Part shown: positions 1-9,800 of the stretch, one piece after another
Numbering within the stretch: the first letter of the stretch is position 1
Layout of the letters: every line of letters starts with the position of its first letter
Assembly: GCA_902777325.1 (NCBI GenBank)
Contig: CACYTH010000012.1
Coordinates: 1 to 64,000, forward strand
Origin: an uncultured Coriobacteriaceae bacterium
GTDB taxonomy: Bacteria; Actinomycetota; Coriobacteriia; Coriobacteriales; Atopobiaceae
Length of the DNA stretch: 64,000 bases
Direction: 5' to 3'
Notes under the pieces: generated by a model
What the model saw: only the letters and a program-made list of their open reading frames with translations
What the model was told of the DNA's origin: nothing
Databases searched by the model: none
Translations under genes and position numbers: made by a program

Positions 1-649
1 CCGCCTGGATGTCATCGGCATCCACAAACCCCTTGATCAGCAGGTATTGCTCTATCAGGCGCACGCAGTCGTGGATGCCCACCTTCTCGCTGTTGAGCGT
101 CATGTCGTAGTTCACGGGATTGGTCCAGTAGTTGCCGTGCGTGTAGTAGGCGTAGTAGTCGGCACGGTACTGGTCGGTCCTGCTGATGGTCGCGTGCGCC
201 ACCTTCTCGGTCACGCCCATGTGCTCCATGGTTCGCTGTACGCAGAAGGACCGCGGCGCCTCGATGTAGACGCTCACCACGTTCTCGCGGTCGCGCAGCA
301 CGTAGTCGGCGCACTTTCCCACAATCACGCATGACTCCTGATCCGCGAGGTTGCGGATGATCTCGCATTGGTAGCCAAACAGCTCGTCATCTGAGGTGAA
401 GCGCTCGGTGCGCGCAATGTAGCTTCTTGCTCGGGGGAGTCCCCGCATGAAGCTGGAAAACCCTCCATGCTCTCTGACCTTTTCGTTGACATCCTGAAAG
501 AGCCTCTCGTCAAGCCCGCTCATCTGGCTCGCAAGCGTGAGGATGCGGTTCTCGTAGCAGTGGATGCCCAGATCTTTCGCCAGCAAAGAGGCAATCTCCT
601 TGCCTCCCGAGCCAAAGCCTCGAGCAAAGGTGACTACAAACCGTTTCAT
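1..649 (-). CDS. Cytidylate kinase-like family protein (partial, runs off window)
   Basis: The frame is open from an ATG at 649 to the window edge, giving 216 residues without a stop. The N-terminus (KRFVVTFARGFGSGGKEIA) carries a Gly/Ser-rich phosphate-binding loop like that of the cytidylate-kinase-like family (AAA-type P-loop kinases related to Cmk), and the middle has the Arg-rich segment expected of that family (REN, QRTMEHMGVTEKVA, ISRTDQYRADYY). The real substrate of these proteins is not established, so nucleotide phosphorylation is inferred. It lies 55 nt downstream of an amino-acid ABC ATPase on the same strand and is probably the last gene of that operon. The C-terminus is missing. 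True CMP kinase is less likely because these stand-alone paralogues differ from Cmk. Confidence 0.8.
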   Translation of the reverse strand, partial: MKRFVVTFARGFGSGGKEIASLLAKDLGIHCYENRILTLASQMSGLDERLFQDVNEKVREHGGFSSFMRGLPRARSYIARTERFTSDDELFGYQCEIIRNLADQESCVIVGKCADYVLRDRENVVSVYIEAPRSFCVQRTMEHMGVTEKVAHATISRTDQYRADYYAYYTHGNYWTNPVNYDMTLNSEKVGIHDCVRLIEQYLLIKGFVDADDIQA

Positions 650-704
650 GGGTATCTCAGACCTCCTTCCGTTCTCGATGCGCTGCGCGTGGCGACCTGT
701 TGGG

Positions 705-1445
705 TCACGCAGCCAGGTACCTGCTCAGGAACTCTCTTGTGCGCGGGCTCTTGGGGTTGGTGAACAGCTCGCTGGGAGGCGCGTCCTCGACCACGTAGCC
801 GCGGTCCATGAAGACGGTGCGTGTCGACACGTCACGTGCAAACGCCATCTCATGCGTCACGACCACCATCGTGAGCCCGGTGCTCGCAAGCTGCTTCATG
901 ACACCCAGGACCTCGCCGACCATCTCGGGGTCAAGGGCCGAGGTCGGCTCGTCAAAGAGCAGGACCTCCGGATTCATGCAGAGCGACCGGGCAATGGCCA
1001 CGCGCTGCTTTTGTCCGCCGGAGAGCTGCGATGGCTTCGCGTTGATGAAGGGGGCCATGCCCACCTCCTTCAGATGCTCGATTGCTCTGCCAAATGCCTC
1101 CTCCTTGGAAAGGTGCAGGACCTTCCTGGTGCAGAGCATGCAGTTTTCGAGCACTGTCAGGTTGTTGAACAGGTTGAAGGACTGGAACACCATTCCCACC
1201 TTGGCGCGATACTCGTTGACGTCACGCTGCGCGTCACCAACCTCATGTCCGTGGAAGAACACCTTGCCTGTCGTCTGGTGCTCCAGGCGGTTGATGCACC
1301 GAAGCAGGGTCGACTTGCCCGAGCCGGATGACCCCACGATGCAGATGATCTCCCCCTCATGGACCTCGAGGTCTATCTTGCGAAGCACCTCATGGTCGCC
1401 GAACGACTTGCCTAGGTCCTGTATGTTCAAGATGGCTTCGTCCAT
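705..1445 (-). CDS. Polar amino-acid ABC transporter ATP-binding protein
   Basis: This is the cytoplasmic ATPase of a polar amino-acid importer (GlnQ/HisP type). At 246 residues it has family length. Visible motifs in order: Walker [10 protein letters not shown] at residues 38-46, Q-loop MVFQSFNLF, signature LSGGQKQR, Walker [12 protein letters not shown], and switch His in VVVTHEM. It follows the permease half-gene by 11 nt and the binding-protein gene lies further upstream, so all are probably one minus-strand transcript. The exact amino acid transported cannot be read from sequence. The ATPase itself is intact, but its docking partner (the permease EAA loop) is broken, so the complex may not work as a normal importer unless another permease supplies the docking site. 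Confidence 0.93.
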   Translation of the reverse strand: MDEAILNIQDLGKSFGDHEVLRKIDLEVHEGEIICIVGSSGSGKSTLLRCINRLEHQTTGKVFFHGHEVGDAQRDVNEYRAKVGMVFQSFNLFNNLTVLENCMLCTRKVLHLSKEEAFGRAIEHLKEVGMAPFINAKPSQLSGGQKQRVAIARSLCMNPEVLLFDEPTSALDPEMVGEVLGVMKQLASTGLTMVVVTHEMAFARDVSTRTVFMDRGYVVEDAPPSELFTNPKSPRTREFLSRYLAA

Positions 1446-1456
1446 GGTGCCTCCTC

Positions 1457-1762
1457 TTAGTCGCCTTCTAGGTATTCGACGGCCAGCGCATAGTCATCGG
1501 TATCCCTCATGTGCCGCTCGACCAGCAGGAACACCTGGTTGAAGGCGAAGCACAGGACAAAGTAGATGACGGCGATGACCAGGTAGCTCTCGAAGTACTT
1601 GTAGTAGTTGCCGCCGACGGTCTTGGCGGCCATGAACAGCTCTTGGACCGCAATGACGTTGAGCACCGAGGTCATCTTGAGATTGGTCAGGAAGGTGTTC
1701 GCCATCTCGGGCATGACGTTCTGGAACGCCTGGGGAAGCACCACGTAGAGCATCGTCTTCAT
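1457..1762 (-). CDS. Amino-acid ABC permease, C-terminal fragment (split gene)
   Basis: The 101 residues match the C-terminal half of a HisM/GlnP-type permease: [20 protein letters not shown] is the stretch that normally follows the EAA loop, then [16 protein letters not shown] and a last membrane helix ([20 protein letters not shown]). Its ATG overlaps the stop of the N-terminal half in an ATGA junction, so re-initiation is possible. In intact relatives about nine residues separate EGA from the T-M-L/R-Y-V-V-L-P stretch; here only eight nucleotides do, which fits a deletion of about 19 nt that also shifts frame. Most likely a disrupted gene; a two-chain permease is a less likely alternative. 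Confidence 0.75.
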   Translation of the reverse strand: MKTMLYVVLPQAFQNVMPEMANTFLTNLKMTSVLNVIAVQELFMAAKTVGGNYYKYFESYLVIAVIYFVLCFAFNQVFLLVERHMRDTDDYALAVEYLEGD

Positions 1763-2202
1763 AGCGCACCCTCGCGCTGCCCCGCGTCGATCGATCCGAT
1801 GCCGCCGCGTACCGTCTCGGCCATGTAGGCACCCGTGTTGAGCACCGTGACCACGATGCCTGCAACCACAGGCGTCATCTCGAAGCCCGCTTGGCGGACG
1901 CCGTAATAGATGATCATGGCCTGCACGATCATGGGCGTGTCGCGAAACGCCTCGACATACAGGGTTGCCACGAGCTTGGCGAGGCGGACGGCCACCCGCT
2001 TTACCAGCGGGTCTCCCGTGCTGCTACCAAGGTCTTGGATGATGCCCACAACATAGCCCAGCACAAAACCGAGAAGCGTGCCAATAGTGGCTATGTAGAG
2101 GGTGAGCCCCGTGCCCTCGATGAACATGCCGAGGTACTTGCGCGTCAGAAACAGCATCCATTCGATGGAGTTCTGGGGATCGCTGATTTCAAAGAGATTC
2201 AC
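1759..2202 (-). CDS. Amino-acid ABC permease, N-terminal fragment (split gene)
   Basis: These 147 residues form the N-terminal half of a polar amino-acid ABC permease. After a short amphipathic start come membrane helices (GLTLYIATIGTLLGFVLGYV, LVATLYVEAFRDTPMIVQAM, TPVVAGIVVTVLNTGAYMAE). The conserved YVEAFRDTPMIVQ segment is typical of the HisMQ family. The chain ends in [15 protein letters not shown] and then a TGA, that is, inside the EAA loop that contacts the ATPase. The rest of the permease is in another frame immediately downstream. It lies 81 nt downstream of the binding-protein gene in the same transport operon. Likely a pseudogene pair in this strain; a sequencing error is less likely because family spacing suggests more than a single-base change. 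Confidence 0.75.
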   Translation of the reverse strand: MNLFEISDPQNSIEWMLFLTRKYLGMFIEGTGLTLYIATIGTLLGFVLGYVVGIIQDLGSSTGDPLVKRVAVRLAKLVATLYVEAFRDTPMIVQAMIIYYGVRQAGFEMTPVVAGIVVTVLNTGAYMAETVRGGIGSIDAGQREGAL

Positions 2203-2283
2203 CGCGTGCCCTCCTCTGCCAGGCTCACTCGATAAGCCACGTTGGCTTTCCGGGTGAGCTGCGGTGGGTCTGTCCTGATATCG

Positions 2284-3159
2284 CTAGTTGGCTGCCGGTT
2301 GCTGGTCGATGACACGGGCCATGAGCTCGTCCATGGCATCCTTGTCATCCCAGCCGAGTGCATCCATCGCCTCTTGGAGGCTGTCACGCAGCTCGGTGTC
2401 GTCCTTGCGCGTGGCGATGCAGACGTTGACCATCTCTTCATCGCCACTGAAGGTGTCTCCTTCCGACAGCGTGATGATTGCAAGGTCGTCGTTGGTGAGC
2501 AGCGCCGACTGGGCCGTGGGCACGTCGACGATGCAGACGTCCGCCACGCCGTTGGACACGGCCATGAAGCACTCGGACGTGGTCTCATAGTTGCTGCCCG
2601 TGTCTGCACCTTCGACCTGCTCGAGCAGGGGAATCCAGCCGGTACCCAGCTGCGTGGTCACCTTGCACCCGGTGCCAGCAAGGTCGGACAGCCCCTTGAC
2701 GGAGGCGTACGCCCCGTCCTTCTTGACCACGATGCAGTTGTCGCGATAGTAGTAAGGGTCGGTGAAGGCGTAGGCCATCTCACGCTCGGCGGTACGTCCC
2801 ATACCCGCGATGATGCAGTCATAGTCACCCGAGTCCATGGAGATGCCGATGGAGGACCACTCCACCTTGTGAATCTCCAGCCCCATGCCCAGCTCGTCAG
2901 CCAGCATCTGGGCAACAGCCACGTCGTAGCCATAGGCATAATAATCGCTGCCATAGATGGGAACAGCCTTGCTGCCATCGGGCGTGGTCGGCTCGTCCTG
3001 CGTCCAGTTGAACGGTGCATAGGCGCACTCCATGCCCACACGCAGGGCGGGCGTCTCCTCGGTCGTGGTCTCTGTGTCGGTCTGGCCGCCACAGCCGCAC
3101 ATCAGGGACACCAGGGCGGGGCAAGCCAGCCCAAGCTTGAGAAACGATCTGCGATTCAT
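2284..3159 (-). CDS. Amino-acid ABC transporter substrate-binding lipoprotein
   Basis: A family-3 extracellular solute-binding protein of 291 residues. The start chosen is the ATG at 3159, preceded by AGGAGAAGGAC; an upstream ATG at 3210 would add a charged stretch before the signal. The N-terminus MNRRSFLKLGLACPALVSL has a twin-arginine-like RRSFLK motif, and a lipobox ends at the cysteine in LMCGCGG. The mature part shows family features (LRVGMECAYAPFNW, YDVAVAQMLADELG, DCIIAGMGRTAERE, KVTTQLGTG). It should sit on the outer face of the membrane, delivering an amino acid to the permease downstream. Ligand type is not readable. It is the first gene of the transporter operon. Confidence 0.92.
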   Translation of the reverse strand: MNRRSFLKLGLACPALVSLMCGCGGQTDTETTTEETPALRVGMECAYAPFNWTQDEPTTPDGSKAVPIYGSDYYAYGYDVAVAQMLADELGMGLEIHKVEWSSIGISMDSGDYDCIIAGMGRTAEREMAYAFTDPYYYRDNCIVVKKDGAYASVKGLSDLAGTGCKVTTQLGTGWIPLLEQVEGADTGSNYETTSECFMAVSNGVADVCIVDVPTAQSALLTNDDLAIITLSEGDTFSGDEEMVNVCIATRKDDTELRDSLQEAMDALGWDDKDAMDELMARVIDQQPAAN

Positions 3160-3360
3160 GTCCTTCTCCTTGTCTTCTCGCTTCAAAAGGACGAAGGACA
3201 TGTTCACCAAAGGGAGTTGCTTGGCCGTAAGCCGTTTGTTGCGGAGAGGGCTTGGTATGGTTAAGCGTTGTCTTCCAATCGCTTTCGTTAGCGCTCGAAT
3301 GTGTTGACGGTAGGTTTCGAGGAGTTTTCGCCTAACATCGCCGCAGGTAGAAGCTTTGAA

Positions 3361-3400
3361 GAGAAAAGACTGCCCCAGGCAAGCGAGTCGCCTGGGGCAG
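3361..3400 (-). terminator. Intrinsic terminator after dapL
   Basis: Perfect 11-bp arms (CTGCCCCAGGC / GCCTGGGGCAG, 3370-3380 and 3390-3400) with a 9-nt loop. Read on the minus strand the hairpin is followed by TCTTTTCTC. It ends the gltB-gltD-dapF-dapL operon 22 nt after the dapL stop and separates it from the transporter operon. Confidence 0.9.
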
Positions 3401-3422
3401 GATTGCTGGGCATTCTTGGCCG

Positions 3423-4607
3423 TCAGCCCAAAAGCGCGAGGAGCCTGCGCGCGGCTTCCTGGGTGTCCGCACGGTTGCCAAAGGTCGAGAAGCGCAGGTA
3501 GCCCTCGCCACAGGTGCCAAAGCCGGCGCCGGGGGTACCCACAATCTGAGCCTCGTTCAACAGCAGGTCAAAGAACTCCCAGCTCCCCATGCCGCCCGGA
3601 CACTGCACCCAGAGATAGGGGGCGTTGCGTCCACCGCAGTACCATGTGCCCGTCTGATCGAGGGCTCGCATGAGCACACGCGCGTTCTCTTTGTAGTACG
3701 CGAGGTTCCCCTGCACCTGCCGCTGTCCCTCGGGCGTGAAGACCGCCTCTGCGCCGCGCTGGATGACGTACGAGACCCCGTTGGTCTTGGTGGTGCGATT
3801 GCGCACCCACATGTCGTTGAGGCTCATACCTGCGCACATGAGGTCGCGGGGGATGACGGTGTAGCCCAGGCGCGTGCCCGTGAAGCCAGCCGTCTTGGAG
3901 AGCGAGCAGATCTCGATGGCGCAGGTCCTGGCACCCGGCAGCTCCATGATGCTGTGGGGGAGCGCGGGATCATCGATGAAGGCCTCGTAGGCCGCATCGA
4001 AGAGAATCACCGACCCGTGGTCGTTGGCGAAGTCCACCCACCGCTGGAGCTGGTCTCGGCTGAAGACCGCACCGGTCGGGTTGTTGGGTGAGCAGAGGTA
4101 GATGAGGTCCGCCCGCACCTCGTCTGAGGGTTCGGGCAGGAAGCCGTCCGCACGGCTCGAGGGAAGGTGCACGATGCGCCTCCCCGCAATGACGTTGGCG
4201 TCCACGTAGGCGGGGTAAGCCGGCTCGCTTACCAGAGCCGAGCTGGATGCATCGAAGAGGTCAAGGATGTCGCCCAGCTCGTCGCTTGCCCCGCTCGACA
4301 CGAACACCTCGTCTTCGGCAAGGCTCACACCACGACTGCAGTAGTGCTCGGCGATTGCCGAGCGCAGGAAGGGGGCACCGCATTCGGGAAGGTAGCCCTG
4401 GAAGCGCTCCTTGCTTGCCTGGTCGTCGACCGCACGGTGTAGCGCCTCGATGACCGCATCGCAGAGGGGCAGCGTCACGTCGCCGATGCCCATGCGCAGG
4501 AGGTGCGCTCCCAGATGCTCGGCCTGGTATGCCTCGACGCGCTCCGCGATGTGCGTGAAGAGGTAGGAGTCCTTGAGCTCGGCATAGTGCCGGTTGGGCG
4601 TGATCAC
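3423..4607 (-). CDS. dapL: LL-diaminopimelate aminotransferase
   Basis: This PLP enzyme converts tetrahydrodipicolinate plus glutamate directly to LL-diaminopimelate, the short lysine/peptidoglycan route. At 394 residues it is slightly shorter than usual (about 400-410). Evidence: substrate/PLP-fold motifs (YLPECGAPFLRSAIAEHY, LIYLCSPNNPTGAVFSRDQL, FDAAYEAFI) and the PLP lysine in EICSLSKTAGFTGTRLGYT. The start is GTG at 4607, overlapping the dapF stop by 4 nt (GTGA), so the two are translationally coupled. The coupling with dapF, which uses the LL-DAP product, strongly supports the assignment over a generic class I aminotransferase. Glutamate synthase in the same operon would supply the amino donor. 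Confidence 0.92.
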   Translation of the reverse strand: MITPNRHYAELKDSYLFTHIAERVEAYQAEHLGAHLLRMGIGDVTLPLCDAVIEALHRAVDDQASKERFQGYLPECGAPFLRSAIAEHYCSRGVSLAEDEVFVSSGASDELGDILDLFDASSSALVSEPAYPAYVDANVIAGRRIVHLPSSRADGFLPEPSDEVRADLIYLCSPNNPTGAVFSRDQLQRWVDFANDHGSVILFDAAYEAFIDDPALPHSIMELPGARTCAIEICSLSKTAGFTGTRLGYTVIPRDLMCAGMSLNDMWVRNRTTKTNGVSYVIQRGAEAVFTPEGQRQVQGNLAYYKENARVLMRALDQTGTWYCGGRNAPYLWVQCPGGMGSWEFFDLLLNEAQIVGTPGAGFGTCGEGYLRFSTFGNRADTQEAARRLLALLG

Positions 4608-5395
4608 AGCTGTACCTCTCCCTCGTAGACCGTCTCGGCGGGGCCGGTCATGGTGACCGAAAAGCCCTCGTCAACCGTTATGCATAGGTCTCCGCCGTCG
4701 AGATGCACCGTGATGGTTTCGCCAAACGGACAGAGGCCTTTGCTCACCGCAGCAGCAACGGAGGCGCAGGCGCCCGTACCACAGGCCATCGTGATGCCAC
4801 TACCCCGCTCCCACACGCGCATGCGCAGCTCGTGGTCGGAGAGGACTTGTACGAACTCGACGTTCACACCTCCCGGAAAGAGCGGGTGGTGCTCGATGAG
4901 AGAGCCCAGCTCCGTCACGGGAGCCGTCTTCGCATCGTCGACGAACAGAACTGCGTGGGGGTTGCCCACCGAGACAGGCGTGCAGGCAACATCCAATAGG
5001 ACCGTACGGACGATGAGGTCATCCTCTACCTCAGCCGCTCCCATGTCGACCGTTGCGGCAGAGACGACCCCGTCAGCCACCTGCAACTTCAGCTCCTTCA
5101 CCCCCGAGAGGGTCTCTATGAATAGCGTCGTCTTGTTCGTGAGGCCACGGTCGTAGACGTACTTTCCCACACAACGAATGCCGTTGCCGCACATCATCGC
5201 CTCGCTGCCGTCAGCATTGAAGATGCGCATCATGAAGTCTGCGACCTCGGAAGGACAGATGTAAACCATGCCATCTGACCCCGCGCCAAAGTGCCGGTCG
5301 GAGAGTCGCCGCGAGAGTTCGTTAATGTCAGGTGGCACCATTCCGTACACGTAGAGGTAGTCATTTCCGAGACCGTGCATCTTGGTGAAGTGCAT
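4604..5395 (-). CDS. dapF: Diaminopimelate epimerase
   Basis: Cytoplasmic cofactor-independent epimerase turning LL-DAP into meso-DAP for peptidoglycan and lysine. The two catalytic cysteines are in the expected motifs, MMCGNGIRCV in the first domain and MACGTGACAS in the second, and the N-terminus begins with the family signature FTKMHGLGNDYL. An ATG at 5395 is chosen because GGGAGGAGAG lies just upstream; the ATG at 5410 would sit in front of that Shine-Dalgarno. Length (263 residues) is normal. It lies 41 nt after gltD and overlaps dapL, so it is part of the same operon. Confidence 0.95.
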   Translation of the reverse strand: MHFTKMHGLGNDYLYVYGMVPPDINELSRRLSDRHFGAGSDGMVYICPSEVADFMMRIFNADGSEAMMCGNGIRCVGKYVYDRGLTNKTTLFIETLSGVKELKLQVADGVVSAATVDMGAAEVEDDLIVRTVLLDVACTPVSVGNPHAVLFVDDAKTAPVTELGSLIEHHPLFPGGVNVEFVQVLSDHELRMRVWERGSGITMACGTGACASVAAAVSKGLCPFGETITVHLDGGDLCITVDEGFSVTMTGPAETVYEGEVQL

Positions 5396-5436
5396 AGGCT
5401 CTCCTCCCATAGGGACATCGAGGGTAACGGCCTCTC

Positions 5437-6864
<1,428 letters not shown>

Positions 6865-6867
6865 GGC

Positions 6868-9800
6868 CTAGGCCTCCTTCCTCAGCGCCTCGAAGGCGAG
6901 CTCGATGGCCTCCTCGCGGCTCACGCCGCTCGCTTGCTCCTTGTCCGCACGCTCCATGACCAGGCGATACTCGTGGGGCACCACCTTCACGAAGTGCCTC
7001 CGGGCCTCGGCGAACTGGTAGAGCAGCTTGATCCCCCGCGGGCTTGCCGTGCGCTCCACGTGCTCCTCGATGAGGGTACGCACCTGCTCGAGCTCCGTTT
7101 CGGTGGGGCTCAGCAGCTCGACCATGTCCTTGTTGCAGCGGCCGTCGAGCGTGCGGAGCTCGTCATACACGTAGGCGATGCCACCGCTCATGCCCGCCGC
7201 GAAGTTTGCCCCCACCTCACCGAGGATCACGGCGATGCCGCCGGTCATGTACTCGCAGCCGTGGTTGCCCACGCCCTCCACCACCAGGGTTGCTCCCGAG
7301 TTGCGCACGCCGAAGCGCTGGCCAGCGAGGCCGTTGACGAACCCCTTGCCACCCGTGGCCCCATAGAAGGCCACGTTGCCGATGCTCACGTTCTCGTCGA
7401 ACTTGTAGGTGGCTGCCGCGTGAGGCCGCACCGACACGATGCCGCCGGAGAGGCCCTTGCCCACGTAGTCGTTGGCATCGCCCTCGATGTTGAGCGTGAT
7501 GCCTCGGGGGAGGAAGGCTCCGAAGCTCTGGCCACCCGAGCCCACGCAGTCGATGGTAATGGCCCCTTCGGGCAGGCCCTCTGGGTGCGCCTTGGTCACC
7601 GTCGAGCCGAGCATGGTGCCCACGCAGCGGTTGACGTTGTCGATGTCGGCGTGGAAGTGCACTGGCACCATGTGCTCGCGGGCGCTCGCCGTGTGCGGTA
7701 CGAAGAGCGTGGCGTCGAGCGTCTGCTCCAGATGCAGGTCGGCGGCCATCTCGGGAAGGTAGCGCACCCCGTCCGCCCCGGGGATGGCCTCGGCCAGCTG
7801 GGGCGTCGCCCGGTACAGCAGGGCGGAGAGGTCGCAGCTGTTGGCCTTGTCATGTCCTTCTATGACGCGCTGGCGCAGGCATTCGGGATGACCCACCATC
7901 TCGTCCACGGTGCGGAAGCCGAGGGCGGCCATCTGCTCGCGCAGGCTCTCGGCGACGAAGGTCATGAAGTTGACCACATGCTCGGGCTTGCCCGCAAAAC
8001 GGCATCTCAGGCGCTCGTCCTGCGTGCAGATGCCCACCGGACAGGTGTCCTGGTGGCAGTCGCGCTGCATGAGGCAGCCCAGTGCAACGAGCGGCATGGT
8101 GGCAAAGCCGAACTCCTCGGCCCCCAGCAGGGCCGCCACGGCCACATCGCGGCCGTCCATGAGCTTGCCGTCGGCCTCGAGGACCACCCGCGAGCGCAGG
8201 CCGTTGGCCAAAAGCGTCTGCTGTGCCTCGGCCAGGCCCAGCTCCAGCGGGAGGCCGGCGTGGTATATGGAGTCGCGCGGGGCCGCGCCGGTGCCGCCGT
8301 TCGAGCCCGAGACCAGGATCTTTGCGGCCCCGCCCTTGGCCACGCCGGTGGCGATGGTGCCCACACCCGCCTCGCTCACGAGCTTCACGCTGATGCGGGC
8401 CTGCGGGTTGGCGCACTTGAGGTCGAAGATCAGCTCTGCCAGGTCCTCGATGGAGTAGATGTCATGGTGCGGTGGCGGCGAGATGAGCCCCACACCGGGG
8501 GTCGAGTGCCGGATGCGGGCCACCCACGGCCACACCTTGCGCCCGGGCAGGTGCCCGCCCTCTCCCGGCTTGGCACCCTGCGCCATCTTGATCTGGATCT
8601 CGATGGCGCTCGAGAGGTAGCGGCTCGTCACGCCGAAGCGTCCCGATGCCACCTGCTTGATGGCCGAATTCATGAGGTCGCCGCTGGGCAGGGGCGTCTC
8701 GCGGGCCGGGTCCTCGCCACCCTCGCCGGTGTTGGAGCGGCCGCCCAGACGGTTCATGGCGATGGCCAGGCACTCGTGTGCCTCCTGTGAGATGGAGCCA
8801 AAGCTCATGGCGCCGGTGTTGAAACGTCGCACGATGGACGAGACGGGCTCCACCTCGTCGAGTGGCACTGGTCCCGAGGGCAGGGGCACCAGCTCGAGGA
8901 GGTCGCGCAATGAGACGGCCCTATCGGGACGGTGGACCTCCTCGCCAAAGCTGCGGAAGAGCTTGTAGTCTCCCTCTCGGCAGGCGCGTTGCAGCAGGTA
9001 GATGGCCTGCGGAGTGATGAGGTGCTCCTCACCGGCCGGACGCCACTTGGTGATGCCCGAGCTCGTCAGCTGCGTCGGGGCCGCGCTTGCGGCAAGGGCG
9101 CGCGCCTCGTGGTAGCGCTGGTCCGCTTCTTTCTGGGCACCTGCCAGGTCGAGGCCACCGATGCGACTTGCCGTACCGGCAAAGCAGCGCTCGACGAGGC
9201 TCTCGGCTAGACCGACGATCTCGAAGATCTGCGCGGAATGGTAGCCCTGCATGGTGGAGATGCCCATCTTGCTCATGATGGAGACGATGCCGGCCGTGAC
9301 GGCCCGGTCGTAGTTCCCTCGGGCCTCTTGGGCGGAGAGCTCGAGCATGCCCCGCGCGACAAGGTCGTCGATGCATTCGTGGGCCAGGTAGGGATGGATG
9401 CCACTTGCGGAGTAACCCACCAGTGTCGCATAGTCATGCGGCGAGACGGCGTCGCCGGTCTCCACGATGAGGTCGGTCTTCATGCGGATGCCAGTGCGGA
9501 TGAGGTGGTTGTGGATGCTTCCCAACGACAGGAGTGACGGGATGGGTACCTGGCCCTCACCAGCGCGGTCCGAGATGATGACGATGTTGGCGCCGTCCCG
9601 CACGGCAGCCTCGACGGAGCAGTCAAGCTCGCGAAGCGCATGCTCCAGCGCATCGGGGCCGCTGTCGGCGGGATAGGTCGCCGAGAAGCTTGCTACACGG
9701 AAGCCCACGCGCGCGATGCCCCTGATGCGCGCGAAGTCCTCCTCGGACAGGATGGGGCCCGAGAGGCGCAGGAGGCGGCAGCTGTCGCGGCTGTCTTCCA

